Of a stretch of 64,000 nucleotides of DNA, positions 44,479 to 52,795 are shown one piece after another (position 1 is the first letter of the stretch; each line of letters begins with the position of its first letter). The translations under genes and the position numbers were made by a program. The stretch is from CAAFZY01 sp964410325 (GTDB taxonomy: Bacteria > Pseudomonadota > Alphaproteobacteria > RF32 > CAG-239): the NCBI GenBank assembly GCA_964410325.1, contig CAYPFN010000001.1:62001-126000 (forward strand), given 5' to 3'. The notes under the pieces are model-generated. The model was not told where the DNA came from and did no database searches. It was given only the letters and a program-made list of their open reading frames with translations.

Positions 44479-45900
44479 ATGTTGCAAAACATTGTATTGT
44501 TTTTGTTGACTAACCAGTTTAGCATTGCTATTTCTCAGAATTTAAGCGGAGTGGCGGGGTTCTTCCAACGTCATTTTGCTGGAACAGATAACTTAAGGAT
44601 CGTTTCCATTATTTTATTGCTTTTAGCATTTATTTTGTTTTTGTTTTTGGTTGTTATCTTATATATCAAGTCGTTGTTGTCCTTTATTAAAAATGATGCG
44701 TTGCCTTCGGTATCCGGCGGTCGGGCTAATACCAGTAAAATATCTAAAGATCTTGAAAATGAAAAAGAAAGGGAACTTGGATTGGAACAAGAACTGGAAA
44801 AATCCTGGCAGCGGAAACAAACTGAACAACAGCGCCGACAAGCCCAGATGGAGACAGAGCGCAAGCGTCTAGCAAATGCGGAAAAAGAGTTGGCGGCAAA
44901 ATATAAGAAAGCATATGTGGCGACCGAACAAAAAAATAAAGAAAAACAGTTGGATTTTAATAATACAATACCTTTCCCGGCATCAACCCGGGGCAGAGCT
45001 TCCTCTATGGAGTTTGATTGGAAAAAAGGCCGACGCGGCGAACTTGATGAAATTGCCGCTGGAATTGAGCCATTTAAATATGTACCTGACAAAAAACCTT
45101 TAGATGCTCTGACCGGGTTAATTATCAATATGCTGGGCAGAGATATTGATGATGGAAAAATTGCCCAGACGATTAAAACCAAAAGCGGTGACCTGTCCAG
45201 TGAAGACGATATTATCCAACTGATAGGCGCTATTAAAAATTTTATTTCTCTGAATAACAACGGTAAATTTGCCAATCTTCCAGAAGCTGATGAACTACCA
45301 TCGGCGGATGAAGCCTTATATAGTCTGACACAGGGCGAACCTGGATATTGTTTGACGATGTTGGAATCTTTGATTGATAATAATATTGATCGCGGCCATC
45401 AGCAAAAAAATACGCAAAAAAAAGATATTACGTTTTTAGAAACATCAAATTATGCCTGTACTTTCGGAACTTTGGCAAGTTTACAGGATTTGCAGCTAGC
45501 AACTGGTGCTTTTGAATTGGCGATCGAACTGTCTCCGAAAAATATTAACGCTTGGAGTCGCGTTGGTGATATGTATGCTAGAGCCGAATCGGACAATAAG
45601 GCAATTTGGGCATATAACAATGTTATGAATATGGGTGATGAGAATCTTTATCCGCATCAGATGGCTAATGCCTATAAACATCTCTCACAATATTACTATG
45701 ATCAAGGGGATGTTAAACAAGCGGCGAATCTTTATAATAGCAGTAATGACTATTATGCGACCATTGGCATTAATCAGGATTTGACAGTGCGGGAGCAGGA
45801 AATCATTAATATCATTGAATCTAACCAGGATGCCGATATGCCCAACACAATTAACAAATTGCTTAATTTAGCCGTGCGCCGGCAGCGCGGGTATGAGTAA
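44479..45900 (+). CDS. Membrane protein with coiled coil and TPR-like C-terminus, 473 aa
   Basis: An N-terminal hydrophobic segment, a strong transmembrane helix at about residues 42-67 (SIILLLLAFILFLFLVVILY), then a long charged coiled coil (about 90-155, QELEKSWQRKQTEQQRRQAQ), a linker, and a C-terminal domain (about 310-470) with TPR-like helices (LATGAFELAIELSPKNINAW). The layout of helix, coiled coil and TPR domain suggests a scaffold. It may act with the preceding TPR protein. The start has a GGAAGGA site. Confidence 0.72.
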   Translation: MLQNIVLFLLTNQFSIAISQNLSGVAGFFQRHFAGTDNLRIVSIILLLLAFILFLFLVVILYIKSLLSFIKNDALPSVSGGRANTSKISKDLENEKERELGLEQELEKSWQRKQTEQQRRQAQMETERKRLANAEKELAAKYKKAYVATEQKNKEKQLDFNNTIPFPASTRGRASSMEFDWKKGRRGELDEIAAGIEPFKYVPDKKPLDALTGLIINMLGRDIDDGKIAQTIKTKSGDLSSEDDIIQLIGAIKNFISLNNNGKFANLPEADELPSADEALYSLTQGEPGYCLTMLESLIDNNIDRGHQQKNTQKKDITFLETSNYACTFGTLASLQDLQLATGAFELAIELSPKNINAWSRVGDMYARAESDNKAIWAYNNVMNMGDENLYPHQMANAYKHLSQYYYDQGDVKQAANLYNSSNDYYATIGINQDLTVREQEIINIIESNQDADMPNTINKLLNLAVRRQRGYE

Positions 45901-46223
45901 TAGGCTATGGTTGTTTGCTTACTAGAAAAGATTTGTTTTTCGAGGATGTTTTTTTATACTTTGTAAAATTTATGACAGTCTGTCGTCTAATAGCATTTAA
46001 TTTAATCATAAAACAATATGAAGAAATTTATTTGGCGGTTTTAGTCGGTAAAGCATTTTTGAAAAGTCTGGAAAAGTTTCTGGATTTTTTTGTTTTTGAC
46101 AGAATTTTAGCAGACGTTGAATGCTAAGATGTCATCTGCTATTGTCTATGCCTTTTAATCATAATCAAACCATTAGGCTTTTATCCGTAGCCTCTGGTTT
46201 ATCAGAGAATATTTATTCTTTAA
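45901..46223. other. 323-base intergenic region, no convincing gene
   Basis: A TTG-initiated 70-codon frame (45915-46127) is present but has no ribosome binding site and a weak codon pattern. An imperfect dyad, AAACC-N3-AGGCT with AGCCT-N2-GGTTT (46167-46200), lies downstream of the minus-strand gene ending at 46224 and could act in its termination, although no T-run follows. Confidence 0.5.
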
Positions 46224-46637
46224 TCAGGCAGTTAGTTTAGCAAAAGAATGAATGGCTTCGCGTTGCATTTCCCGGAGTTTGTCTTCGCCGAGAGTTTCTT
46301 TTAATTTTTCCAGATATTTTTGCATTTCTTCTTCATAAGTGTCGCTACCGGGAATTTCATCGACGATGCGCACCGAAATATCATAAGCCTGCGTAATTTC
46401 ATCGTTAAATTCTTCAGTAATCGTGACATATTTGCTTTTCAGGATTTTTTTGCGAATGACGGGTGCAATTTTGCTTAATAAGTAAAACTGTTTATCATTG
46501 CGGTTAAAAATAATCTGATTGCGGCCGTCGTAGATAACTTCGCCACGAAAGACATGATCTGCGTTCATTTCAATTTTGATAATCACGCCGATTTTATCAA
46601 AGAAAAAACTTGCCGGCAGAGGTGTAATCTCTTCCAT
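46224..46637 (-). CDS. Hypothetical protein, 137 aa
   Basis: Not recognised. A small soluble protein: about 85 residues that look like a beta-rich fold (DHVFRGEVIYDGRNQIIF) followed by a long charged helix (about 97-135, YEEEMQKYLEKLKETLGEDK). There is no signal peptide or membrane segment. The ATG has a GGAG site. It follows the 57-aa gene at 46647-46820 after nine bases, so the two are probably one operon, divergent from xseA. Confidence 0.68.
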   Translation of the reverse strand: MEEITPLPASFFFDKIGVIIKIEMNADHVFRGEVIYDGRNQIIFNRNDKQFYLLSKIAPVIRKKILKSKYVTITEEFNDEITQAYDISVRIVDEIPGSDTYEEEMQKYLEKLKETLGEDKLREMQREAIHSFAKLTA

Positions 46638-46646
46638 CTTATTCTC

Positions 46647-46820
46647 CTATTCCCGGGAATTGCCTTTGCTGTTGAACAGGCCTTCTTTTGCTTCTGCTGC
46701 TTTAGAAACAAAAAAAGCGGCCAAATCAAAACTTAAAAATTTGAAAATGCTTAAAATAAAACTTAACCGGCCGCCGACGGCTGCTTTGCTTAATGGTTTT
46801 ACAAGCGGGGCTTTTGACAT
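46647..46820 (-). CDS. Small hypothetical protein, 57 aa
   Basis: Not recognised. It reads MSKAPLVKPLSKAAVGGRL at the start, then a hydrophobic stretch FILSIFKFLSFDLAAFFV that may be an amphipathic or membrane helix, and a charged tail. The ATG at 46820 is chosen because AAAGGG lies eight bases upstream; the frame is open further up to 46934 but without a ribosome binding site. It is nine bases from the following 137-aa gene, which suggests joint expression. Confidence 0.55.
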   Translation of the reverse strand: MSKAPLVKPLSKAAVGGRLSFILSIFKFLSFDLAAFFVSKAAEAKEGLFNSKGNSRE

Positions 46821-46974
46821 TTTGAGACCCTTTCTTTTGTTGATAAAAACTTTTGATTTTAGATTTATATTAAAGATTAAACTGTATAATTGCAATATCT
46901 TTTTTTTGTTGGTAAGGCTGATAAACGATTGCATATGGTTTGCAACCGGTTACAATGCCCTAAAAGAGGATAAA

Positions 46975-48273
46975 ATGAGCGAGATTATTGAATACAGCGT
47001 CAGCGAAATTTCTTTTGCAGTTAGGCAATGTGTTGAAAATGCTTTCGGCCAGGTGCGGGTTAAAGGGGAAATTTTTGGTGCTAAAAAGGCAGATTCCGGT
47101 CATTGGTATTTATCCTTGAAAGATGAAAATGCTGTGTTGTCTGCTGTGTGTTGGCGCGGGGTTGCCGCTGCGCTTCCAGTTAAAATCGAAGATGGGCTGG
47201 AGGTTGTGGCAACTGGAAAAATAACGACTTTTGCCGGTCGTTCGTCTTATCAGCTGGTGATTGACTATTTGGAAATTGCCGGCACCGGTGCTTTGCTTAA
47301 ATTATTGGAAGAGCGGCGTCAGCAGTTTTTAAAAGAAGGGTTGTTTGATGCGGCACATAAACAGAAAATTCCGTATCTGCCGACGGTTGTTGGTGTGGTA
47401 ACAAGCGCCAGTGGCGCTGTTATCCGTGATATTATCCACCGGGTACGCGACCGTTTCCCGACACGGATTATTGTCTGGCCGACACCGGTGCAGGGCGATG
47501 GTGCGGCCGAAAAAATAGCCGCTGCCATTAATGGTTTTAACGCCCTGCCGGAAAATGGTGCTGTTCCTAAGCCCGATGTTCTGATTGTGGCGCGTGGTGG
47601 CGGAAGTTTGGAAGATTTGTGGGCGTTTAACGAGGAAGTTGTTGTCCGTGCCGTTTATAACTCAAAAATTCCCCTGATTTCTGCGGTTGGCCATGAAACT
47701 GATACCATGCTGATTGATTTTGTTGCTGATGTGCGGGCGCCGACCCCGACTGGGGCAGCGGAATTTGCCGTGCCGGTTAAAAGCGAACTTCTTTTACAGC
47801 TTTCTGCTTTGGATAATCGGCGTTTACAAGCGATGAACCGTTTGTTGAACGAGGATATGCAGATTTTGGAAGCTTTATGCCGCGGCATACCTAATTTGAA
47901 ACAAATCGTGCTGGATAATCAGCAAAAACTTGATGAACGTCTGGAACGTTTGAAACAAGCCATTAAAAACTATTTTGCCAGTAAAGGTCAGGAATTGGAT
48001 TTGCCGGGTTTAAAGCCTTATCATATTAAAAATCTTTTGGAAAAATATGAGATAACTTTGAAAAGTTTGTCAATGCGGCTGGAAAGTGTTTCGGTCGAAT
48101 CGGTTTTAAAGCGTGGTTTTGCGTGGGTAACGGACAAGCATTTTAAAACTTTGTATAATGCAACGCAGGCAAAACGCAGCGAGGAACTTAATGTGCGCTT
48201 TGCCGATGGTATCGTCAAAACAAAAGTTGTGGAGAATCGCGATGCGGAACAGTTTGATTTATTTGACCTGTAA
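46975..48273 (+). CDS. xseA: Exodeoxyribonuclease VII large subunit
   Basis: Catalytic subunit of exonuclease VII, which degrades single-stranded DNA in both directions. 432 aa. The N-terminal OB fold has VRVKGEIFGAKKADSGHWYL; the catalytic domain contains VGVVTSASGAVIRDIIHRV, then ARGGGSLEDLWAFNEE and SAVGHETDTMLIDFVADVRA with PTPTGAAE. The C-terminal coiled coil is shorter than in E. coli. The start is the ATG at 46975 with AGAGGA. It overlaps the M23 gene by 32 bases. xseB is not in the window. Confidence 0.95.
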   Translation: MSEIIEYSVSEISFAVRQCVENAFGQVRVKGEIFGAKKADSGHWYLSLKDENAVLSAVCWRGVAAALPVKIEDGLEVVATGKITTFAGRSSYQLVIDYLEIAGTGALLKLLEERRQQFLKEGLFDAAHKQKIPYLPTVVGVVTSASGAVIRDIIHRVRDRFPTRIIVWPTPVQGDGAAEKIAAAINGFNALPENGAVPKPDVLIVARGGGSLEDLWAFNEEVVVRAVYNSKIPLISAVGHETDTMLIDFVADVRAPTPTGAAEFAVPVKSELLLQLSALDNRRLQAMNRLLNEDMQILEALCRGIPNLKQIVLDNQQKLDERLERLKQAIKNYFASKGQELDLPGLKPYHIKNLLEKYEITLKSLSMRLESVSVESVLKRGFAWVTDKHFKTLYNATQAKRSEELNVRFADGIVKTKVVENRDAEQFDLFDL

Positions 48274-49105
48274 TTTGTTTTGGTTGTTGGTCGGTTTTGA
48301 TGTCTGTGCGCTGGAATTGTGCGGAAATTTAAAGCAGGGTGAGCCGGTTTCTGGTTATGCGCCGAAGGCGACGGAAGTTGTAGTTAATGATGTTGCTTAT
48401 AAAGTTGATAAAGATGGAAGATTTTTGTTTTCGTTGGCCAGAGATGCAGATGAAACTGCAAAAATAAGCGTGGTTTATCACGATGATGCGGTTGATAATT
48501 ATATTTTGCCGGTGGCGTCTGCAAAGTGGGATATTCAACAGATTGAGGGCGTTGAACAGTGTAAAGTTACACCAGTTAAAGAAGATGAAGCTGAAATCCT
48601 GCGCGAGCAGAAAGATGTACGGAAAGCGCTTTCGGTTGTTGATAATGGTAACATTAGTTGGCAGAAAGGTTTTATTTTGCCTGTGGAGGGCATTATTAGC
48701 GGACATTTCGGCAATCAGCGGATTTTTAATGGCGTGCCGAAAAATCCGCACAGTGGTACGGATATTGCCGTTGCGGAAGGAACACCGGTGAAAGCAGCTG
48801 GAGATGGTATTGTCATACTCAGTGGAGGTAATTATTTTTATTCCGGCAATATGGTGATTATAGACCATGGTTATGGTTTGCAGACCATTTATATGCATCT
48901 TAAAGAAGCTAAAGTCGCCAAAGGAGATTATGTTAAAAAAGGCGAGGTTATCGGTTTGGCAGGCAAAACCGGACGGGCAACGGGGGCGCATCTGCATTGG
49001 GGTGCATCTCTTCATAATATTCGTTTTCGGCCGCATGCCTTGCTGGAAATGGAAGAATGGACGTGTCGGGAGTATGTTCCCGAGGGTGAGGAGATTTTGC
49101 CTTGA
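48242..49105 (+). CDS. Secreted M23-family metallopeptidase
   Basis: Zinc endopeptidase of the LytM/lysostaphin type that cuts peptide crosslinks in peptidoglycan, or a degenerate activator. 287 aa. An N-terminal signal peptide (residues 1-22, LIYLTCNLFWLLVGF) is followed by a beta-rich region and the M23 domain (about 155-260) with the zinc-site motifs HSGTD (about 169-173) and HLHWG (about 249-253); both are intact, so activity is likely. The ATG at 48242 has GGAG upstream. It overlaps xseA by 32 bases and uppP by four. Confidence 0.92.
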   Translation: MRNSLIYLTCNLFWLLVGFDVCALELCGNLKQGEPVSGYAPKATEVVVNDVAYKVDKDGRFLFSLARDADETAKISVVYHDDAVDNYILPVASAKWDIQQIEGVEQCKVTPVKEDEAEILREQKDVRKALSVVDNGNISWQKGFILPVEGIISGHFGNQRIFNGVPKNPHSGTDIAVAEGTPVKAAGDGIVILSGGNYFYSGNMVIIDHGYGLQTIYMHLKEAKVAKGDYVKKGEVIGLAGKTGRATGAHLHWGASLHNIRFRPHALLEMEEWTCREYVPEGEEILP

Positions 49106-49911
49106 GTACTTTACAACTTATCTGGCTGGCAGTTGTTCAAGGGTTGACGGAGTTTTTACCTGTGAGCTCTTCCGGACATTTGATTTTATTTGCTGAATTT
49201 ACCAGTTTTCCCGATCAAGGTGTGGCAGTGGATATAGCTTTGCATATTGGTTCATTGTTTGCTGTGCTGATTTATTTTCATAAAACTGTTTGGGAGATGA
49301 TTTACGGCGTTATTAAAAATAAATTTTTGCCGAGTTTTGCAGATTCAGGAAATCGTTTGGCATATCTGATTTTAATTGCTTCAATACCGTCGTTGGCGGT
49401 GGGTTTTTGTTTGCGCAACTATGGTATGGAATGGTTGCGTAATCCTAAAATTATTGGTTGGACGATTTTGTTATACGGCCTGTTGTTATATGCTGCCGAC
49501 CGTTGCGGAAAAGTAGAACGAACAACGGCGGATTTGAAGATAATGGATGCCGTTTTAATCGGTTTGGCGCAGTGTCTGGCGCTTATTCCCGGCACCAGCC
49601 GTTCTGGCGTGACAATTACCATGGCGCGTTTTTTGGGTGTGAATCGCAGCGAGGCGGCAAAATTTTCCATGCTGCTGTCGGTGCCGACAATTCTGGCAGC
49701 TGGTGCATTAGAGTGTTTCAGATTGTTCCGGAACGGTAATCCAAGTGAAATTTTGTGGGTCGGTGACGCGACTTTATATTCTTTTGTAGCGTCAATGGTC
49801 GTGATTTTTATTATGTTGAAATGGTTGCAGAAAGCAACTTATTTTCCTTTTGTTGTTTATAGAATTGTGCTGGGAATCGCCTTGATTTTGTACTCTTATG
49901 AAATTTTTTAA
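49102..49911 (+). CDS. uppP: Undecaprenyl-diphosphate phosphatase (UppP/BacA)
   Basis: Integral membrane enzyme that dephosphorylates undecaprenyl diphosphate to recycle the lipid carrier for peptidoglycan and LPS sugars. 269 aa, about eight helices. Conserved signatures: GLTEFLPVSSSGHL near the N-terminus and PGTSRSGVTITMARFLG near residue 160. The TTG start at 49102 overlaps the M23 stop (TTGA) and has GAGGAG upstream, so translation is coupled. It ends an xseA-M23-uppP operon of overlapping genes. Confidence 0.95.
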   Translation: MSTLQLIWLAVVQGLTEFLPVSSSGHLILFAEFTSFPDQGVAVDIALHIGSLFAVLIYFHKTVWEMIYGVIKNKFLPSFADSGNRLAYLILIASIPSLAVGFCLRNYGMEWLRNPKIIGWTILLYGLLLYAADRCGKVERTTADLKIMDAVLIGLAQCLALIPGTSRSGVTITMARFLGVNRSEAAKFSMLLSVPTILAAGALECFRLFRNGNPSEILWVGDATLYSFVASMVVIFIMLKWLQKATYFPFVVYRIVLGIALILYSYEIF

Positions 49912-49920
49912 AAGAAAGTA

Positions 49921-49949
49921 TTGACTTCTTAAGAAAAAGTTTTTATTAA
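49921..49949 (+). promoter_or_regulatory. Promoter of tRNA-Leu
   Basis: TTGACT (49921-49926) and TATTAA (49944-49949) are separated by exactly 17 bases, and the -10 box ends eleven bases before the tRNA start at 49960. Confidence 0.75.
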
Positions 49950-49959
49950 AAAAAGCAAT

Positions 49960-50046
49960 GCTCTGATGGCGGAATTGGTAGACGCGTAAGTTTCAGGTAC
50001 TTATGGGAGATTTCCCGTGAAGGTTCAAGTCCTTTTCAGAGCACCA
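49960..50046 (+). tRNA. tRNA-Leu (anticodon CAG)
   Basis: An 87-nt class II tRNA with encoded CCA: acceptor GCTCTGA/TCAGAGC, anticodon arm TAAGT-TTCAGGT-ACTTA, a long variable arm (GGGAGATTTCCC) and T-arm with TTCAAGT. CAG reads CUG codons. It lies directly upstream of the type I restriction island. Confidence 0.95.
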
Positions 50047-50050
50047 AAAA

Positions 50051-50070
50051 GCTCCTGGAAGGGAGTTTTT
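50051..50070 (+). terminator. Terminator of tRNA-Leu
   Basis: CTCC pairs with GGAG around a short loop and is followed by a nine-base T-run. The 3' arm (GAAGGGAGTTTTT, 50058-50070) is repeated at 57215-57227 after hsdR. Confidence 0.75.
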
Positions 50071-50196
50071 TTTTATAAGGATTTAAAGGCACCGATTTTT
50101 TATGTATGTGAAATGGTAAAGCTTTTAAATCTACACTCAATTTTAACTCTTCGGCTTTATAATTGCATCAAATATTGACTATAGAGGTGATAAAAG

Positions 50197-51756
50197 ATGA
50201 CTAAAGAACAGGAAAGAGCGGAATTACACCGGGTTATCTGGCAAATTGCCAATGATTTGCGGGGCAGCGTGGACGGCTGGGATTTCAAATCCTACGTGTT
50301 GGGGATTTTGTTCTATCGTTTTATCTCTGAAAATATTACCGCCTATATCAATAAATTACAGCGGGAAAGCGGCGTCGCCGACTATGACTACACCCAGGAA
50401 ACGGACGAAAACGCGGAAACAGCCAGAGAATACGCTGTTTCCACCAAAGGTTTTTTTATTTTGCCCAGCGCGTTGTTTCAAAATGTGCAGAAAGAAGCCA
50501 GGAATAACCCCAATCTGAACGAAACCTTGAGCAAGGCGTTTCGTGATATTGAGGCCTCAGCTCAGGGGACAGCCAGCGAAGACGATTTTAAGGGGCTGTT
50601 TGCCGATATTGATGTCAACAGCAACAAACTGGGGTCTACAGTTCAACAAAGAAACGAAAAACTGGTTAAGATTCTGACTGCCATCAAAGAGCTGAAACTT
50701 GGTAATTTTACCGACAACAGCATAGATGCCTTTGGCGACGCCTATGAGTACTTAATGACAATGTACGCCAGTAGCGCGGGAAAATCCGGTGGCGAGTTTT
50801 TCACCCCGCAGGAGGTTGCTGAGCTTTTGGCAAAGATAACCCTGGTTGGCAAAACATCGGTCAACAAGGTTTACGATCCCGCCTGCGGCTCGGGTTCGTT
50901 ATTGCTGAAATTTGCCAAAATTCTGGGGCAGGAAAATGTTAAAAACGGATTTTATGGGCAGGAAATCAACATCACAACCTATAATCTCTGTCGCATCAAC
51001 ATGTTCCTGCATAATATCAATTACGAAAAGTTTGACATTGCTCTTGGTGACACGCTGACAGACCCCAAACATTGGGATGATGAGCCGTTTGAGGCGATAG
51101 TTTCCAATCCGCCTTATGCGCTCCATTGGGCGGGAGACAGCAATCCAATTTTAATCAACGACCCGCGATATTCTCCGGCGGGGGTTCTGGCACCGCGAAG
51201 CAAGGCTGATTTGGCTTTTACCATGCATATGCTTCACTGGCTGGCGGAGGATGGAACAGCGGCAATCGTAGAATTTCCCGGAGTGTTATACCGTGGCGGA
51301 GCGGAACAGAAAATCCGCAAATATCTGATTGATAACAATTTTGTTGATTGTGTGATTCAACTCCCCGCCAACCTGTTTTTTGGTGTCAGCATTGCAACCT
51401 GCATCATTGTGTTGAAAAAGAGCAAGAAAGACAATGCTGTCCTGTTCATTGACGCTGGTAACGAGTTTGTCCATTCAGGCAACAAAAACAAACTTTCCGA
51501 TGACAATATCGCCAGGATTTTGGACGCTTATGTTAAAAGGGAAGATATTGAGCACTTCTCAAAACTGGTTAAAAACGACAAAATCGGCGAGAACGATTAC
51601 AACATCTCGGTTTCTTCTTATGTTGAACAGAAAGATACACGTGAGAAAATTGACATCAGGGTTTTGAACCAGCAAATCGGGGAGATTGTCATCAGACAGA
51701 ATGAGCTACGCCAGCAAATAGACGCCATCGTTGCCAATTTGGAAGGAGTGGCGTAA
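50197..51756 (+). CDS. hsdM: HsdM, type I restriction-modification DNA methyltransferase subunit
   Basis: Adenine N6-methyltransferase subunit that pairs with HsdS to protect host DNA. 519 aa: an N-terminal helical domain (about 1-150), then the catalytic domain with SAM motif DPACGSGSLLLK (about residue 226) and catalytic NPPY (about 304). The SGGEFFTPQEVAELLAKI and GQEINITTYNLCRINMFLH segments are typical. It has a GAGGTG site and opens the operon hsdM-rhuM-hsdS-hsdR. Its GC content is visibly higher than that of neighbouring core genes, a sign of transfer. Confidence 0.97.
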   Translation: MTKEQERAELHRVIWQIANDLRGSVDGWDFKSYVLGILFYRFISENITAYINKLQRESGVADYDYTQETDENAETAREYAVSTKGFFILPSALFQNVQKEARNNPNLNETLSKAFRDIEASAQGTASEDDFKGLFADIDVNSNKLGSTVQQRNEKLVKILTAIKELKLGNFTDNSIDAFGDAYEYLMTMYASSAGKSGGEFFTPQEVAELLAKITLVGKTSVNKVYDPACGSGSLLLKFAKILGQENVKNGFYGQEINITTYNLCRINMFLHNINYEKFDIALGDTLTDPKHWDDEPFEAIVSNPPYALHWAGDSNPILINDPRYSPAGVLAPRSKADLAFTMHMLHWLAEDGTAAIVEFPGVLYRGGAEQKIRKYLIDNNFVDCVIQLPANLFFGVSIATCIIVLKKSKKDNAVLFIDAGNEFVHSGNKNKLSDDNIARILDAYVKREDIEHFSKLVKNDKIGENDYNISVSSYVEQKDTREKIDIRVLNQQIGEIVIRQNELRQQIDAIVANLEGVA

Positions 51757-51757
51757 A

Positions 51758-52795
51758 ATGGCAAATAGACTTAATTTTTTAATATATAACACCCCTGATA
51801 GTGATGTGAAGGTAAATGCCGTTATCAAAGATGATACCATATGGCTCACACAAAAATCTATGGCAGAATTATTTGGAGTCAAAACACCCGCCATTAGTAA
51901 GCATTTAAAAAATATTTTTGAAGAAGGGGAACTTGAAGAACAAGTGGTTATTTCCAAAATGGAAACAACCACTCAACATGGTGCAATAGCTAACAAAACA
52001 CAGACTTCTGAAACCAATTTTTACAATCTTGATGCCATTATTTCTGTGGGATATCGGGTTAATTCAATCCAAGCTACACATTTCAGAATCTGGGCGACAA
52101 AGGTTCTGAAAGAGTACATCCAAAAAGGATTTGTATTGGATGACGAAAGATTAAAACAAGGTAAAGACGCGTTTGGAAAAGACTATTTCCGTGAATTATT
52201 GGAGAGAGTTCGTTCCATTAGAGCATCTGAACGTCGCATTTATCAACAAATCACTGATATTTTTGCAGAATGTTCTATTGATTACGATAAAAATTCACAA
52301 ATAACACAAGATTTTTATGCAACGGTACAAAATAAGTTTCATTATGCCATTACAGGGCAGACAGCTGCTGAAATTATTTATACAAAGGCAGACCATAATA
52401 AAGAACACATGGGATTGACCACGTGGAAACACTCACCTGATGGCAGAATTTTAAAATCAGATGTATCTATTGCAAAAAACTATTTAACCGAGAAGGAAAT
52501 CAAGCGTTTAGAACGAACTGTTTCAGGATACTTTGATTATATTGAAGACTTAATTGAACGCGAGAATACTTTCACAATGCAAGAATTTGCCAAAAGTGTT
52601 AATGAGTTTTTATCATTCCGCAGGTATGACATTCTTCCCGATGGCGATAAAGGTAAGATTTCGCAAAAACAAGCAAAAATTAAGGCAGAAAAAGAGTATG
52701 ATGTATTTAATAAAACCCAGCAAATAGAATCTGACTTTGATAAAGAAGTGAAAAAATTGCTGCAACAAGGGAAAAAAGATGATGAGCAAGATTGA
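51758..52795 (+). CDS. rhuM: RhuM-family protein inside the type I restriction operon
   Basis: 345 aa, Virulence_RhuM family (named for a Salmonella pathogenicity-island gene; molecular function not established). The N-terminal half has an HTH-like segment (IWLTQKSMAELFGVKTPAIS, residues 25-44) and YNLDAIISVGYRVNS; the C-terminal half is helical and charged. Family members are often found beside type I restriction genes. The ATG at 51758 has GGAAGGAG nine bases upstream, and its 3' end overlaps hsdS by 17 bases. It is clearly more AT-rich than hsdM, so it probably joined the operon separately. Confidence 0.9.
   Translation: MANRLNFLIYNTPDSDVKVNAVIKDDTIWLTQKSMAELFGVKTPAISKHLKNIFEEGELEEQVVISKMETTTQHGAIANKTQTSETNFYNLDAIISVGYRVNSIQATHFRIWATKVLKEYIQKGFVLDDERLKQGKDAFGKDYFRELLERVRSIRASERRIYQQITDIFAECSIDYDKNSQITQDFYATVQNKFHYAITGQTAAEIIYTKADHNKEHMGLTTWKHSPDGRILKSDVSIAKNYLTEKEIKRLERTVSGYFDYIEDLIERENTFTMQEFAKSVNEFLSFRRYDILPDGDKGKISQKQAKIKAEKEYDVFNKTQQIESDFDKEVKKLLQQGKKDDEQD

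Noticed and set aside
44571..45275. Long minus-strand open frame (234 codons) opposite the coiled-coil/TPR gene
   Set aside because: It mirrors the codon pattern of the real gene on the plus strand, is Ser/Phe/Leu-rich, and has no start signals; a shadow frame.
45915..46127. 70-codon TTG-initiated frame after the second TPR-type gene
   Set aside because: No ribosome binding site, a run of hydrophobic low-complexity codons as expected in AT-rich DNA, and no sign of conservation.
48329..49036. Minus-strand open frame of 235 codons opposite the M23 peptidase
   Set aside because: The plus-strand gene has both zinc motifs and a signal peptide; the antisense frame has no ribosome binding site or recognisable domain.
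49960..50046. tRNA-Leu as the attachment site of the restriction island
   Set aside because: No partial copy of the tRNA 3' end occurs downstream of hsdR or the MFS gene; only a terminator-arm repeat is shared.
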